This document shows, piece by piece, positions 9,495 to 18,178 of a stretch of 64,000 nucleotides of DNA. Both the position numbers and the translations under genes were made by a program. The notes beneath the pieces are model-generated. The model was given only the letters and a program-made list of their open reading frames with translations, searched no databases and had not been told where the DNA came from. How positions within the stretch are numbered: position 1 is the first letter of the stretch; each line of letters opens with the position of its first letter. The stretch spans positions 806,001 to 870,000 of the forward strand of contig NZ_PZYZ01000002.1 in assembly GCF_003047295.1 (NCBI RefSeq), written 5' to 3'. The DNA is from Nocardioides sediminis. Lineage in GTDB: Bacteria > Actinomycetota > Actinomycetes > Propionibacteriales > Nocardioidaceae.

Positions 9495-10328
9495 TCAGTG
9501 CGCCGGCATGACCATGTCCCGCAGGACCGAGGCGCCCGCCAGCTGACCGGCGTACGCCGCCGCGAGCACCGAGGCCATGGGCATCGGCAGGTCGGCGACG
9601 TGCGCGAGGTCCCCGGCGGCGTACACGCCTGGGACGCTGGTCTGGCCGAGCAGGTTGACCGCGACGCACCCGCTCTCGCGCAGCTCGAGGCCGAGCTGGG
9701 CGGCGAAGGGCGCCGCCTGCTCGAAGGCGGGGTGCGCGAAGAGGCCGTCCACGACGACCTTGCCGGACTCCGACTCGACGTGCAGGCCCTCGGAGGTCAT
9801 CTCCACCGCGGTCACCGGCGGGACGACCTCGACCGAGGCGGCGATCGGCGACAGCATCGCCACCTGGTGCCCGGCGGCGGGGGAGTCCTGGACGGCGACG
9901 CGCTTCCCGGACATCTCGTGGCCGTGGCAGAAGGGGCACATGTGCACGGTGCGGCCCCACTGCTCGGCGAAGCCGGGGACGTCGGGCATGACGTCGCGCA
10001 CGCCGGTGGCGAGCACCACCGTGCGCGACCCCACCACCGTCCCGTCGGCCAGCGTGGCCGAGAAGGTCCCGTCGTCCCGGCGCGCGACCGTGGAGGCCGC
10101 GACGTCGCGGACCTCGACGTCGGAGTACTCCTCGAGCTCGCCGCGGACGATCGCGCGGAACTCCGCCGGGTCCCGACCGTCGTTGGTGAGGATGTTGTGC
10201 ATGGCGTCGACCGGGGTGTTGCGGTAGGCCCCCGAGTCGAGGAGCAGCGTGGGTCGGTGCATCCGGCCGAGGGTCAGGGCCGCCTGGAGGCCGGCGGGAC
10301 CGCCGCCGATGACGAGTGCGTCGTACAT
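9495..10328 (-). CDS. NAD(P)/FAD-dependent oxidoreductase, thioredoxin reductase/dithiol oxidase-like
   Basis: A 277-residue flavoprotein. It opens with the FAD Rossmann motif VIGGGPAGLQAAL and closes with the second FAD motif VPGVYAAGDLAH, which gives the low-molecular-weight thioredoxin reductase architecture. The redox pair is CPFC in VHMCPFCHGHE. The region that should bind NADPH (RVAVQDSPAAGHQVAML) lacks a clear GxGxxA motif. This resembles the GliT/HlmI dithiol oxidase branch, which uses oxygen instead of NADPH; that is inference. ATG 10328 is preceded by GGGAGA at good spacing. It is divergent from a MerR regulator with a shared palindromic operator. Confidence 0.85.
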   Translation of the reverse strand: MYDALVIGGGPAGLQAALTLGRMHRPTLLLDSGAYRNTPVDAMHNILTNDGRDPAEFRAIVRGELEEYSDVEVRDVAASTVARRDDGTFSATLADGTVVGSRTVVLATGVRDVMPDVPGFAEQWGRTVHMCPFCHGHEMSGKRVAVQDSPAAGHQVAMLSPIAASVEVVPPVTAVEMTSEGLHVESESGKVVVDGLFAHPAFEQAAPFAAQLGLELRESGCVAVNLLGQTSVPGVYAAGDLAHVADLPMPMASVLAAAYAGQLAGASVLRDMVMPAH

Positions 10329-10369
10329 GTGATCTCCCTGGATCGGTGCTGGGCTTGTCAGGTGGGAGC

Positions 10370-10400
10370 AGCCTGTGACTTCATGTCGGGATGAAGTCAA
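10370..10400 (-). promoter_or_regulatory. MerR-type operator/promoter for the oxidoreductase
   Basis: A perfect palindrome TGACTTCAT-N6-ATGAAGTCA spans 10376-10399. On the minus strand, TTGACT (10400-10395) and CAGGCT (10375-10370) are separated by exactly 19 bases. This is the over-long spacer with a central palindrome that MerR activators untwist. The -10 is weak, also as expected. The palindrome also covers the merR start codon at 10391, so autorepression is plausible. Confidence 0.65.
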
Positions 10401-10804
10401 GCCGTGATCGCACGTGGTCCGTCGGTGAGGTCGCCGAGCGCTTCGACCTGCCCACCAACGTCCTCCGACACTGGGAGTCGGTGGGCCTGCTCGAGCCGGT
10501 TCGCGACAGCGCGGGCCGGCGTCGCTACGGCCTCGACGACGTCTCGCGCGTCGCGGCGATCCAGCGCAGCAAGGCGGCCGGCATGTCGCTCGACCAGGTC
10601 TCGGTGATGCTGCACGCGGACGCGCCGGAACGCCACGCGGTCCTCCAGGCGCACCTCGACGACCTCGACCGGCGGATGGAGGAGATGCGCATCTCCCGGG
10701 CGATGACCGAGCACGCCTTCAGCTGCCGCGCGCACGACATCTCGACGTGCCCGGGCTTCCAGAAGTACCTCAGCGACCTGGTGGCCGCCTTCGACCAGGC
10801 GTAG
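10391..10804 (+). CDS. MerR family regulator with cysteine-containing C-terminus
   Basis: A 137-residue MerR protein. The winged helix is at the N-terminus (TWSVGEVAERFDLPTNVLRH, WESVGLLEPVRD, GRRRYGLDDV). It is followed by the dimerisation helix (HLDDLDRRMEEM) and a short C-terminal sensor segment FSCRAHDISTCPGF with two cysteines and a histidine. The cysteine pair suggests sensing of a metal or thiol/redox state, matching the divergent CxxC flavoprotein; this is inference. ATG 10391 lies within the right arm of the palindrome. The stop abuts the convergent argS stop with no gap. Confidence 0.88.
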   Translation: MKSSRDRTWSVGEVAERFDLPTNVLRHWESVGLLEPVRDSAGRRRYGLDDVSRVAAIQRSKAAGMSLDQVSVMLHADAPERHAVLQAHLDDLDRRMEEMRISRAMTEHAFSCRAHDISTCPGFQKYLSDLVAAFDQA

Positions 10805-12529
10805 TCACATCTGCTCGGGCGTCTCGATCCCCAGCAGGTCGAGCCCCTGGACGAGCACCGCCAGCGTCAGCCCGGCCAGTGACAGCCGCGACTCGCGCAG
10901 CTGCGGCGTCGCCGCCCGCAGCACCGGGCAGTGCTCGTAGAACGCCGAGAAGTCCTGGGCGAGGTCGAACAGGTAGGTGCACAGCCGGTGTGGCTCCAGG
11001 GTGTCGCCCACCTCGGCCACCACGGTCCCGAACCGCAGGAGCTGCAGGGCCAGCGCCCGCTCGGCGGGCTCACCCAGGACGATCGGGGCGGCGTGCGACG
11101 GGACGACGCCGGCGGAGCGGAAGATGGAGTGGATGCGCGCGGCGGCGTACTGCAGGTAGGGGCCGGTGTTGCCGGTGAAGGCGAGCATCCGGTCGAGGTC
11201 GAAGACGTACTCCGAGTCGTGGGCGACCGACAGGTCGGCGTACTTCACCGCCCCGATGCCGACCACCGGGGCGATGGCGGCGCGGACCTCCTCGGCCAGC
11301 TCCGGGCGGGTCGAGTCGACCTCGCGACGCGCGTTGGCCTGCGCCTCCTCGAGCAGCGCCATCAGCCGAAGAGGGGCGCCGGAGCGGGTGCGCAGGATCT
11401 TGCGGTCCTCCCCGAGCACGTTGCCGATCTTCACGTGCACGACCTCGACGTCGTCGGGCAGCCAGCCCGCGAGGCGGGCGGTCTCCCAGACCATCTCGAG
11501 GTGCAGCGCCTGGGGTGCGCCGATGACGTAGAGGCAGCGGTCGGCGCCGAGCCGCTCGACCCGGTGCCGGATCGTGGCCAGGTCGGTGGTGGCGTAGCCG
11601 TAGCCGCCGTCGGACTTGCGGATGATCAGCGGCACCGGCTTGCCCTCGCGTCCGGTGTGGCCCTCGAGGAAGACGCACAGCGCGCCGTCGCTGACCGTGG
11701 CGAGCCCCTTCGCCTCGAGCTCGTCGCAGATGCCTGCGAGGTCCGCGTTGTACGTCGACTCGCCCGCCAGGTCGTCGTCGGTGAGGGTCACGCCGAGGGT
11801 GCTGTAGATCCGGTTGAAGTAGTGGCGCGAGAGCTCGACGAGCTCGGCCCACAGCCGCAGCGTCTCCTGGTCGCCCGCCTGGAGCGCGACCACCCGCGCC
11901 CGGGAACGGGTGGCGAAGTCCTCGTCGCCGTCGAACTCCGCCCGGGCGGCCTGGTAGAAGGCGTTGGGGTCGCTCTCGAGGAGCAGCGCCTCCTCCGAGC
12001 CCTCGCCCACGGCGAGCAGGTGCTCGATGAGCATGCCGAACGGCGTGCCCCAGTCGCCGATGTGGTTCTGCCGCACGACCCGGTGGCCGAGGTGCTCCAG
12101 GGTGCGCGCGAGCGCGTCGCCGACGACCGTGGTGCGGAGGTGGCCGACATGCATCTCCTTGGCGACGTTGGGGGCGCTGTAGTCGATCGGGACCACCTGC
12201 GCCTCCTGGGTCGGCACGCCCAGCCGCGGGTCCGCGGCGAGGCCGCCGAGCAGCGAGGCGACCCAGACGTCGTCGAAGGTGATGTTGAGGAAGCCCGGCC
12301 CGCTGATCTCGACCGTCGCCGGCAGGTCGTCCAGCTCCGCGACGACGCGGGCGGCCACCTCCCGCGGGGAGGTGCCGACCCGCTTGGCGAGCGCGAGCGC
12401 GGCGTTGGCCTGCACGTCGGCGTACTGGCTGGGGCGCAGCACCGGATCGGCCCCCTCGTGCTCGGGGCCCAGCGCACGCCCGATCGCGGCGGAGATCGCG
12501 GGGGAGAGGACGTCGCGGGGGTCGGTCAT
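10805..12529 (-). CDS. argS: Arginyl-tRNA synthetase
   Basis: Class I synthetase charging tRNA-Arg, 574 residues. It has the N-terminal Add1-like domain, the HIGH-equivalent HVGH at residues 127-130 inside APNVAKEMHVGHLRTT, and QNHIGDWGTPFGM. The KMSKS-equivalent region is GNVLGEDRKILRTRSG, and the anticodon-binding helical domain ends at LDLLGIETPEQM. ATG 12529 follows a TAGGCT hexamer (12542-12537 on the minus strand) by seven bases, so the mRNA is probably leaderless. Much longer frames upstream are shadows of the divergent gene. Confidence 0.97.
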   Translation of the reverse strand: MTDPRDVLSPAISAAIGRALGPEHEGADPVLRPSQYADVQANAALALAKRVGTSPREVAARVVAELDDLPATVEISGPGFLNITFDDVWVASLLGGLAADPRLGVPTQEAQVVPIDYSAPNVAKEMHVGHLRTTVVGDALARTLEHLGHRVVRQNHIGDWGTPFGMLIEHLLAVGEGSEEALLLESDPNAFYQAARAEFDGDEDFATRSRARVVALQAGDQETLRLWAELVELSRHYFNRIYSTLGVTLTDDDLAGESTYNADLAGICDELEAKGLATVSDGALCVFLEGHTGREGKPVPLIIRKSDGGYGYATTDLATIRHRVERLGADRCLYVIGAPQALHLEMVWETARLAGWLPDDVEVVHVKIGNVLGEDRKILRTRSGAPLRLMALLEEAQANARREVDSTRPELAEEVRAAIAPVVGIGAVKYADLSVAHDSEYVFDLDRMLAFTGNTGPYLQYAAARIHSIFRSAGVVPSHAAPIVLGEPAERALALQLLRFGTVVAEVGDTLEPHRLCTYLFDLAQDFSAFYEHCPVLRAATPQLRESRLSLAGLTLAVLVQGLDLLGIETPEQM

Positions 12530-12553
12530 GCGCGGAAGCCTAGGGTTGCCGCC
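12530..12553. promoter_or_regulatory. Overlapping divergent leaderless promoters (argS / kinase)
   Basis: The 24-bp gap holds both -10 hexamers: TAGGGT on the plus strand (12541-12546) and TAGGCT on the minus strand (12542-12537). They share two base pairs. Each is exactly seven bases from its ATG. Confidence 0.6.
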
Positions 12554-13480
12554 ATGCCGTTCCCCATTCCGCCCGGCCTGGACGCCCAGCGGGGGCTGGG
12601 GCCGGACTGGGCGGCCTGGCTGGACCGGCTGCCGCGCCTGGCCGCAGACGTCGTCGAGGAGTGGCAGCTCACCCTCGACGGGCCGCCGATGCACGGCTAC
12701 TGCTCGCTCGCCCAGCCCGTGCGGACGACCGGGGGCCGTCCCGCGGTGCTCAAGGTCTCCTTCGACGGCGACGACGAGTCCCTCCACGAGGGCCTCGCCC
12801 TGCAGCGCTGGCACGGCGACGGCGCGGTCCTGCTGCTGCGCGCCGACCCACACCGGCGGGCGCTCCTGCTCGAGCGCCTGCACACCGAGGACCTCGGCGA
12901 CCTGTGTGACGTCGAGGCGTGCGAGGTGGTCGCCGGGCTCTACCGCCGGCTGCACGTGCCTGCACTGCCGCAGCTGCGCACCGTCACGTCGTACGTCGAG
13001 CGGTGGACCGCCGCGCTCGCCCGGATGCCGCGCAACGCACCCGTTCCGCGCCGGCTGGTCGAGCAGGCGCTCGCGCTGGCCCGCGACCTCGTCGCCGACG
13101 AGTCCAGCAGCGGCGTCATCGTCCACGGCGACCTCCACTACGCCAACGTGCTGGCCGCCGACCGCGAGCCCTGGCTGGCCATCGACCCCAAGCCGATGGA
13201 CGGCGACCCCCACTACGAGCCGGCCCCCCTGCTCTGGAACCGCTGGGACGAGCTGGCGGTCGGCCAGTCGGTCCGCGAGGGACTGCGCCGGCGCTTCCAC
13301 ACCGTCGTCGACGCCGCCGGCCTCGACGAGCACCGGGCGCGCGACTGGGTGGTGGTCCGGATGGTCCTCAACGCGCACTGGTCGGTCCAGGACGCCGAGC
13401 GGGCCGGGCGTGACCTCGACGCCGGCGAGCGGGAGTGGATCACCCGGTGCATCGCGATCGCCAAGGCCGTCCAGGACTGA
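12554..13480 (+). CDS. Aminoglycoside phosphotransferase (APH(6)/hydroxyurea kinase) family protein
   Basis: A 308-residue kinase-fold protein of the streptomycin 6-phosphotransferase/hydroxyurea kinase family. Visible motifs are the N-lobe lysine in AVLKVSF, GLYRRLHVP, the Brenner motif VHGDLHYANVL carrying the catalytic Asp, and AIDPKPMDGDPHYEPAP with the metal-binding Asp. The family includes true resistance enzymes, but most chromosomal members in actinomycetes have unknown small-molecule substrates, so resistance should not be assumed. ATG 12554 follows TAGGGT by seven bases. Confidence 0.87.
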   Translation: MPFPIPPGLDAQRGLGPDWAAWLDRLPRLAADVVEEWQLTLDGPPMHGYCSLAQPVRTTGGRPAVLKVSFDGDDESLHEGLALQRWHGDGAVLLLRADPHRRALLLERLHTEDLGDLCDVEACEVVAGLYRRLHVPALPQLRTVTSYVERWTAALARMPRNAPVPRRLVEQALALARDLVADESSSGVIVHGDLHYANVLAADREPWLAIDPKPMDGDPHYEPAPLLWNRWDELAVGQSVREGLRRRFHTVVDAAGLDEHRARDWVVVRMVLNAHWSVQDAERAGRDLDAGEREWITRCIAIAKAVQD

Positions 13481-13612
13481 CCCGGACGGGGCCACTGAAG
13501 GACCGGGGACCCGGGACCTCCGGCACCGAGCGCGGGTCCATCAGCCCTGCTCCGGCACATGCGCACGCCGGTAGCAAGGAGGTAGGAGATTCCCCACCCC
13601 CGGAGGTGCACG

Positions 13613-14815
13613 ATGCGCACGAAGGTCCTTGTCCTCGGCACGAACTTCGCCGGCCTGACGGCAGCACTGGCCGTCCGGCACGAGCTGCACGGGGACGTCG
13701 ACGTCACCGTGGTCAGCCCGGAGCGGACGTTCCTGTTCACGCCGAGCCTCATCTGGCTGCCGTTCGGCAAGCGCGACCGCGAGGACATCACCTTCGACGT
13801 GGTGCCCACCCTGGAGGAGCACGGGGTCGGGTTCGAGCACGCCGCGGCCACGCACGTCGACGCGACCACGCGCCGCGTGACCCTCGACGACGGCCAGGTG
13901 CTCGGCTACGACTATCTCGTCATCGCCACCGGCTACCGCAACCAGGCCGACGTGGTGCCCGGCTTCGCCGAGAACGCCGTCACCATCACGACGCTGGCCG
14001 AGGCCGAGCGCACGGCGCTGGCCTGGCAGAAGTTCCTGGACAACCCGGGCGACGTGGTCATCGCCGCCACCCAGGGCGCCGGCTGCTTCGGGGCGGCGTA
14101 CGAGTTCCTCTTCAACACCTCGTACCAGCTGCGCAAGGCCGGGCTCCACAACGACGTCTCGCTCACCTACGTCACCGCCGAGCCGTTCCTCGGGCACTTC
14201 GGCATCGGTGGGCTCCCGCACGGCGAGAGCCTCCTGGGGATGTTCCTCAAGAAGGAGGGGATCGACACCCGGCTCGCGACCCCCATCGACCACGTCGACG
14301 ACGGCGCGCTGGTCCTCGGCGACGGGGAGGTGCTGCCGTTCGCCTTCGGGATGGTGGTCCCGCCGTTCCTCGGGCAGGAGTTCCTGGCCGGCACCCCCGG
14401 CCTGGTGGACGCCAAGGGCTACGTCCCGGTCCGCGACACCTACCAGTCGCAGGCCTTCGACGACGTGTACGCCGTGGGCGTGGCCGCCGCCGTCGAGGTG
14501 CCGTGGCAGACCCCGACGCCCGTCGGGATCCCCAAGACCGGGTTCCCCACCGAGACCCAGGCCAAGGTCGCCGCGCGCAACATCGCCGCGCAGGTCCGGG
14601 GCGAGGAACCCGGGGAGCACAAGGAGTTCGGCGACATCCCCGCGATCTGCGTGATGGACGCGGGCAACAACGGTGTGGTGATCCTGGCCGACAAGATGCT
14701 CCCGCCGCGCAAGCACGGGATGCTGATCCCCGGCCCGCAGGCGCACCTGATGAAGCTCGGCTTCGAGAAGTACTTCCTGTGGAAGATGCGCCACGGGCAC
14801 GTGCTGCTGCCGTGA
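13613..14815 (+). CDS. FAD-dependent oxidoreductase, sulfide:quinone oxidoreductase-like
   Basis: A 400-residue flavoprotein resembling sulfide:quinone oxidoreductase and flavocytochrome c flavoproteins. It starts with KVLVLGTNFAGLTAAL for FAD binding. TQGAGCFGAAYEF (a cysteine at the usual redox position) follows, then FPTETQAKVAARNIAAQ and a C-terminal KYFLWKMRHGH membrane-anchoring segment. Cysteines are also seen in AICVMDAGNNG. Likely role: electron transfer from a sulfur compound or other donor to the quinone pool at the membrane; the substrate is not certain. A strong GGAGGTG (13602-13608) precedes ATG 13613, and a second perfect AAGGAGGT lies at 13577. Confidence 0.85.
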   Translation: MRTKVLVLGTNFAGLTAALAVRHELHGDVDVTVVSPERTFLFTPSLIWLPFGKRDREDITFDVVPTLEEHGVGFEHAAATHVDATTRRVTLDDGQVLGYDYLVIATGYRNQADVVPGFAENAVTITTLAEAERTALAWQKFLDNPGDVVIAATQGAGCFGAAYEFLFNTSYQLRKAGLHNDVSLTYVTAEPFLGHFGIGGLPHGESLLGMFLKKEGIDTRLATPIDHVDDGALVLGDGEVLPFAFGMVVPPFLGQEFLAGTPGLVDAKGYVPVRDTYQSQAFDDVYAVGVAAAVEVPWQTPTPVGIPKTGFPTETQAKVAARNIAAQVRGEEPGEHKEFGDIPAICVMDAGNNGVVILADKMLPPRKHGMLIPGPQAHLMKLGFEKYFLWKMRHGHVLLP

Positions 14816-14966
14816 CGGGTGCCCGGGCCGGGACGCCCGACCCGCAGGGGTGGGATGACCAGTCCGCGAGTTTGCTACCGCCGCGTAACCGGGTGATCTA
14901 GGTTACTCCCCAAGCACGTCAGCCCTCACCCGGGTGAGCACCCACCCGATCGACCCAGGGAGTCCC

Positions 14967-16787
14967 ATGCCGATCCAGCACGACACGAGCTTCGTCGACA
15001 ACCTCAAGCCCAACGTGGCGGTCCTCTTCCTCGACCGCGTCGCCAAGTCCCCCTCCAGCGAGGCCTTCCGCTACCCCAAGGGCGAGGCCTGGGAGTCCGT
15101 GACCTGGCAGCAGGCCGGTGACCGTGTCGAGGCGCTGGCGGCCGGGCTGCTCTCCCTCGGCCTCGAGCCCGAGCAGCGGGTCGGCATCGTGTCCGGCACG
15201 CGCTACGAGTGGATCTTGGCCGACCTCGCGGTGATGTGCGCCGCCGGCGCCACGACCACCGTCTACCCGACCACCAACGCCGAGGACACGGCGTACATCC
15301 TCAGCGACTCCGAGTCGCACTTCGTCTTCGCCGAGGACGACGAGCAGGTCGCCAAGCTGCGGGAGCGCAAGGCCGAGCTGCCCCACCTCGTCAAGGTCAT
15401 CACCTTCGACGGGGCGACCGACGGTGACTGGGTCATCTCCCTGGACCAGCTCGCCGAGCTCGGCACCGCCTACCTCGCCGAGCACCCGGGGGTCATCGCC
15501 GAGAAGGCCGCGGCCATCGCGCCCGACCAGCTCGCCACGCTGATCTACACCTCGGGCACCACGGGCCGCCCCAAGGGCGTCCGGCTGCAGCACCGGTCCT
15601 GGGTCTTCGAGGGCGAGGCCATCCGGGTCCTCGACATCCTCGACGAGAACGACCTGCAGTTCCTGTGGCTGCCGCTGGCGCACTCGTTCGGCAAGGTCCT
15701 GCTGTCCACGCAGCTCGCGTGCGGCTTCGCGTCCGCCGTCGACGGCCGGGTCGAGAAGATCGTGGACAACTGCGCGACGGTCAAGCCGACGTTCATGGGC
15801 GCCGCGCCGCGCATCTTCGAGAAGGCCTACAGCCGGATCCAGACCATGCAGGCCGCCGAGGGTGGCGCCAAGGAGAAGATCTTCCACAAGGCCTTCGAGA
15901 CCGGCCTCAAGGTCGAGGCGCTCAAGCGGGAGGGCAAGTCTGTCCCCCTCACCCTCAAGCTCCAGCACGGCCTCTTCGACAAGCTGGTCTTCAGCAAGGT
16001 CCGCGAGCGCTTCGGTGGACGGGTGCGCTTCTTCATCTCCGGCGCCGCCGCGCTCAACTCGGAGATCGCCGAGTGGTTCAACGCCGCCGGCATCGTCATC
16101 CTCGAGGGCTACGGCATGACCGAGAACTCGGCCGGCGCGACCGTCAACCGGCCGGGCGACAACCGCATCGGCACCGTCGGCAAGGCCCTCCCGGGTGCGG
16201 AGGTCAAGATCGGGGACGGGGACGAGGTGCTGCTGCGCGGGCCGCACGTCATGGACGGCTACCACAACCTCCCCGAGGAGACCGCCCGGGCGCTCGACGC
16301 CGACGGCTGGCTGCACACCGGCGACAAGGGCTCGCTGGACGCCGACGGCTACCTCACCATCACCGGCCGCATCAAGGAGCTCTTCAAGACCTCCGGCGGC
16401 AAGTACATCGCCCCGCCCGCGATCGAGTCGAAGTTCAAGGCGATCTGCCCCTACGCCAGCCAGTTCATGGTGTTCGGCAACGAGCGCAACTACGTCGTCG
16501 CGCTCGTCACCCTCGACCCCGACGCGATGGCCGGCTGGGCCGCCGAGAACGGCATGGAGGGGGCCTCGTACACCGAGATCGTCCAGAGCGCGCAGGTGCG
16601 CGAGATGGTCGCGGGGTACGTCGAGGAGCTCAACGCCAAGCTCAACCGCTGGGAGACCATCAAGAAGTGGGAGCTCCTCGACCACGACCTCACCGTCGAG
16701 TCGGGCGAGCTCACCCCGTCGATGAAGGTCAAGCGCAACGTCGTCGAGGACAACTACCACGACACGATCGAGAAGCTCTACGCCTGA
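14967..16787 (+). CDS. Long-chain acyl-CoA synthetase (AMP-forming)
   Basis: A 606-residue AMP-dependent ligase of the long-chain fatty acid CoA ligase group. The P-loop-like motif LIYTSGTTGRPKGV, the GYGMTENSAGATVN motif, the DGWLHTGDKG motif and the GRIKELFKTSGGKYIAPPAIE linker/C-terminal signature are all present. It activates fatty acids to acyl-CoA for degradation or lipid synthesis. I chose ATG 14967 because GGGAG (14958-14962) precedes it and a TAGGTT hexamer at 14899-14904 would give a leader of about 55 bases. A GTG at 14934 is the alternative. A strong hairpin follows the gene. Confidence 0.94.
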   Translation: MPIQHDTSFVDNLKPNVAVLFLDRVAKSPSSEAFRYPKGEAWESVTWQQAGDRVEALAAGLLSLGLEPEQRVGIVSGTRYEWILADLAVMCAAGATTTVYPTTNAEDTAYILSDSESHFVFAEDDEQVAKLRERKAELPHLVKVITFDGATDGDWVISLDQLAELGTAYLAEHPGVIAEKAAAIAPDQLATLIYTSGTTGRPKGVRLQHRSWVFEGEAIRVLDILDENDLQFLWLPLAHSFGKVLLSTQLACGFASAVDGRVEKIVDNCATVKPTFMGAAPRIFEKAYSRIQTMQAAEGGAKEKIFHKAFETGLKVEALKREGKSVPLTLKLQHGLFDKLVFSKVRERFGGRVRFFISGAAALNSEIAEWFNAAGIVILEGYGMTENSAGATVNRPGDNRIGTVGKALPGAEVKIGDGDEVLLRGPHVMDGYHNLPEETARALDADGWLHTGDKGSLDADGYLTITGRIKELFKTSGGKYIAPPAIESKFKAICPYASQFMVFGNERNYVVALVTLDPDAMAGWAAENGMEGASYTEIVQSAQVREMVAGYVEELNAKLNRWETIKKWELLDHDLTVESGELTPSMKVKRNVVEDNYHDTIEKLYA

Positions 16788-16839
16788 CCTCTGGCCCTGC
16801 TCCGGGTCCCCGCACAGGACCGCACAGGATCGCGACGCC

Positions 16840-16875
16840 GAACGGGTGTCGGTGGGAGACCACCGGCACCCGTTC
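16840..16875. terminator. 16-bp hairpin with GAGA tetraloop after the acyl-CoA ligase
   Basis: 16840-16855 pairs with 16860-16875 over 16 base pairs (one G-U) around a GAGA loop, a GNRA-type tetraloop. The outer nine pairs are GAACGGGTG/CACCCGTTC. There is no T-run after it. It most likely ends the ligase transcript. Confidence 0.65.
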
Positions 16876-16955
16876 GCGTTCCCGGCTCGGTCGAGGCGGA
16901 CACGTCGCGACCCTCGATGTGCCCGTCCGACCCCCCTCGGTGACAGGATGGGCGA

Positions 16956-18173
16956 GTGCCCCCCGCTCAACCCGTCGGTGACCCCGCGCCGTCGGACGGT
17001 TCGATCCCCGACGACGCGTGGGCGGAGTTCGGGCACCGCCCGTTCGGCCTCTACGTCCACGTGCCCTTCTGCACCGTGCGCTGCGGCTACTGCGACTTCA
17101 ACACCTACACCGCCGAGGAGCTCGGGGACACCCCCGGCGCCTCGCGGTCGTCGTACGCCGGGGCCGTGATCGACGAGATCCGGCTGGCCCGCAAGGTCCT
17201 CGGGCACCGCGACGTCAAGATCGAGACGATCTTCTTCGGCGGGGGTACGCCGACCCTGCTTCGGCCGGCGGACCTCGGCGCGGTGATCGCCAGCGCGGCC
17301 GCCGAGTTCGGGCTGGCCGACGACGTCGAGATCACCACCGAGGCCAACCCCGACAGCGTCGCGGCCTGGGACCTCGAGGAGCTGCGGTCGGCCGGCTTCA
17401 ACCGGATCAGCTTCGGCATGCAGTCCGCCGTCGACCACGTGCTCGCCGTCCTGGACCGCACCCACGACCCGCTGCGGGTTCCCGCCGCGGTGCAGTGGGC
17501 CCGGGCGGCCGGCTTCCAGGAGGTCAGCCTCGACCTCATCTACGGCACGCCGGGGGAGTCGCTGGCCGACTGGGAGACCAGCCTGGACGCCGCGCTGGCC
17601 TGCGAGCCCGACCACGTCTCGGCCTACTCCCTCATCGTCGAGGAGGGCACCGCGCTGGCCCGAAGGGTCCGGCGCGGGGAGCTGCCGGTGCCCGACGAGG
17701 ACGACGCGGCCGACAAGTACGACCTCGCCGACGAGCGCCTCACCGCCGCCGGGCTGGAGTGGTACGAGGTCTCCAACTGGGCGCGACGGCCCGAGAGCCG
17801 CTGCCGCCACAACATGCTCTACTGGACCGGCGGCCACTGGTGGGGTGCCGGCCCGGGGGCCCACTCCCACATCGGTGGCGTGCGGTGGTGGAACGTCAAG
17901 CACCCCGCGGCGTACGCCGACCGGCTGGCCGCCGGCCTGAGCCCGGCGCAGGGTCGCGAGCTGCTCTCCGAGGCCGACCGCCGCTTCGAGCGGATCCTGC
18001 TCGAGATCCGGCTGCGCGACGGGCTGCCGGTGCTGGCGCTGGGCCGCACCGGTCGCGCCCAGGTGGCGCGGCTGGTGGAGGAGGGGCTCGTCGAGCTGGT
18101 CACCGAGCGGCTCGTGCTCACCCGGCGTGGTCGGTTGCTCGCCGACGCCGTGGTGCGCGACCTCACCGCCTGA
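16956..18173 (+). CDS. hemW: Heme chaperone HemW (radical SAM, oxygen-independent coproporphyrinogen oxidase-like)
   Basis: A 405-residue radical SAM protein. The cluster-binding CxxxCxxC is at C39, C43 and C46 (CTVRCGYCDFNTY), next to the HemN/HemW-typical GLYVHVPF. FFGGGTPTLL binds SAM, and GFNRISFGMQSAVDHVL and the HemW_C winged-helix end follow. The length and the absence of the HemN N-terminal extension favour HemW, which delivers heme to respiratory enzymes, over a true coproporphyrinogen dehydrogenase. The GTG start is six bases after CAGGAT (16944-16949). The gene's place downstream of lepA matches other actinobacteria. Confidence 0.92.
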   Translation: MPPAQPVGDPAPSDGSIPDDAWAEFGHRPFGLYVHVPFCTVRCGYCDFNTYTAEELGDTPGASRSSYAGAVIDEIRLARKVLGHRDVKIETIFFGGGTPTLLRPADLGAVIASAAAEFGLADDVEITTEANPDSVAAWDLEELRSAGFNRISFGMQSAVDHVLAVLDRTHDPLRVPAAVQWARAAGFQEVSLDLIYGTPGESLADWETSLDAALACEPDHVSAYSLIVEEGTALARRVRRGELPVPDEDDAADKYDLADERLTAAGLEWYEVSNWARRPESRCRHNMLYWTGGHWWGAGPGAHSHIGGVRWWNVKHPAAYADRLAAGLSPAQGRELLSEADRRFERILLEIRLRDGLPVLALGRTGRAQVARLVEEGLVELVTERLVLTRRGRLLADAVVRDLTA

Positions 18174-18178
18174 CCCAC

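Noticed and set aside
12554..13480. Calling this an aminoglycoside resistance gene
   Set aside because: The family is broad and chromosomal members usually have other substrates. There is no resistance context.
13577..13583. Perfect AAGGAGGT as the ribosome site of an extra small ORF before the SQR-like gene
   Set aside because: No ATG or GTG lies at a usable distance; the next start is ATG 13613, which has its own GGAGGTG.
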